A stretch of 41,789 nt of DNA from an uncultured Porphyromonas sp. (GTDB taxonomy: Bacteria; Bacteroidota; Bacteroidia; Bacteroidales; Porphyromonadaceae). The first letter of the stretch is position 1. Each line of letters starts with the position of its first letter. The stretch covers positions 1 through 41,789 of the forward strand of contig NZ_CAJPPN010000020.1 of assembly GCF_905372525.1 (NCBI RefSeq). The letters are read 5' to 3'. The notes under the pieces are model-generated. The model was not told where the DNA came from. It worked only from the letters and a program-made list of their open reading frames with translations, and made no database searches. The position numbers were made by a program, and so were the translations under genes. Shown here one piece after another: positions 41,694-41,789 of this stretch.

Positions 41694-41789
41694 GTATACA
41701 CGCGTGTACACAAGAGTGTACACGCGTGTATACGATAGTGTACCCACGTGTACACAAGAGTGTACACGCGTGTATACGATAGTGTACCC
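41694..41789. repeat. 22-bp-period array of 18-bp near-palindromes (4 units and a partial fifth)
   Basis: Units start at 41694, 41716, 41738, 41760 and 41782 (cut by the window end). The forms are GTATACACGCGTGTACAC, GTGTACACGCGTGTATAC and GTGTACCCACGTGTACAC. The 4-nt spacers alternate AAGA and GATA, so there is also a 44-bp super-period. The array may continue beyond the window. Confidence 0.92.

Larger units (their letters stand above)
40840..41789. other. Long non-coding region downstream of ftsI
   Basis: 950 bp to the window end without a supported gene. It contains two hairpins (40865-40887 and the strong terminator 40980-41017), the 69-bp minisatellite (41031-41470) and the palindrome array (41694 to the end). 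A short transcript between the two hairpins is possible but matches no RNA family I can recognise. Confidence 0.6.

Noticed and set aside
1..41789. tRNA or rRNA genes, insertion sequences
   Set aside because: No T-loop GTTCGA-type cloverleaf, rRNA segment or transposase was seen in any intergenic region.

Overview
The window looks like a chromosomal segment of a Porphyromonas-type member of Bacteroidales. The evidence is a pair of S46 dipeptidyl-peptidase genes that carry the residues separating DPP11 from DPP7, repeated Bacteroidetes -7 promoter elements (TAnnTTTG, five times exactly TATCTTTG), a long Bacteroidetes-type SecA, an FtsI with a single PASTA domain, several Bacteroidetes lipoprotein families and an agmatine-to-putrescine gene pair. 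The species cannot be named from the sequence alone. Most of the window is visibly G+C rich for the group; the end of the methyltransferase gene and the inversion locus beside it are clearly more A+T rich.

Layout. Positions 31-7863 are on the minus strand: an acyltransferase, a small conserved protein, secA, and a translationally coupled pair (alkaline-phosphatase-fold protein and DUF4105 membrane protein). Positions 8362-11741 hold an esterase lipoprotein (+), a DnaQ-like exonuclease (-) and a membrane metallophosphoesterase (+). Positions 11944-15471 hold dpp11, a zinc-less sirtuin and an RNase H. Positions 15494-23381 are a defence island. Positions 24108-26252 are dpp7. Positions 26475-30352 are pncB-nadD-aguA-aguB (NAD salvage and putrescine synthesis). 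Positions 30464-35938 hold tsaE, tdk, an e(P4)-type phosphatase, a cysteine-desulfidase-family protein and an Ig-like lipoprotein. A purine nucleoside phosphorylase follows, then a short piece of the division/cell-wall cluster: rsmH, ftsL-like, ftsI.

The most exciting part is the defence island. A PLD-SNF2 helicase and an Eco57I-type adenine methyltransferase with a TaqI-like specificity end are followed, on the opposite strand, by a second in-frame version of the last ~100 codons of the methyltransferase and then by a serine DNA invertase. A perfect 170-bp inverted repeat (21845-22014 and 22609-22778) brackets the two alternative ends. Each copy contains a 24-bp palindrome with a non-palindromic GT centre, the architecture of a serine-invertase crossover site. 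Inverting the 594 bp between the repeats would give a 1113-residue methyltransferase with a different C-terminus in place of the present 1116-residue form. I infer a two-state switch of target specificity in a split, ATP-dependent restriction or BREX/DISARM-like system.

The second unexplained signal is a family of 18-bp near-palindromes (type GTGTACACGCGTGTACAC) in arrays with an exact 22-bp period at three intergenic places, plus one single copy. Downstream of ftsI there is also a 69-bp (3 x 23) minisatellite. murE does not follow ftsI and mraZ does not precede rsmH, so the usual dcw cluster appears to be split here.
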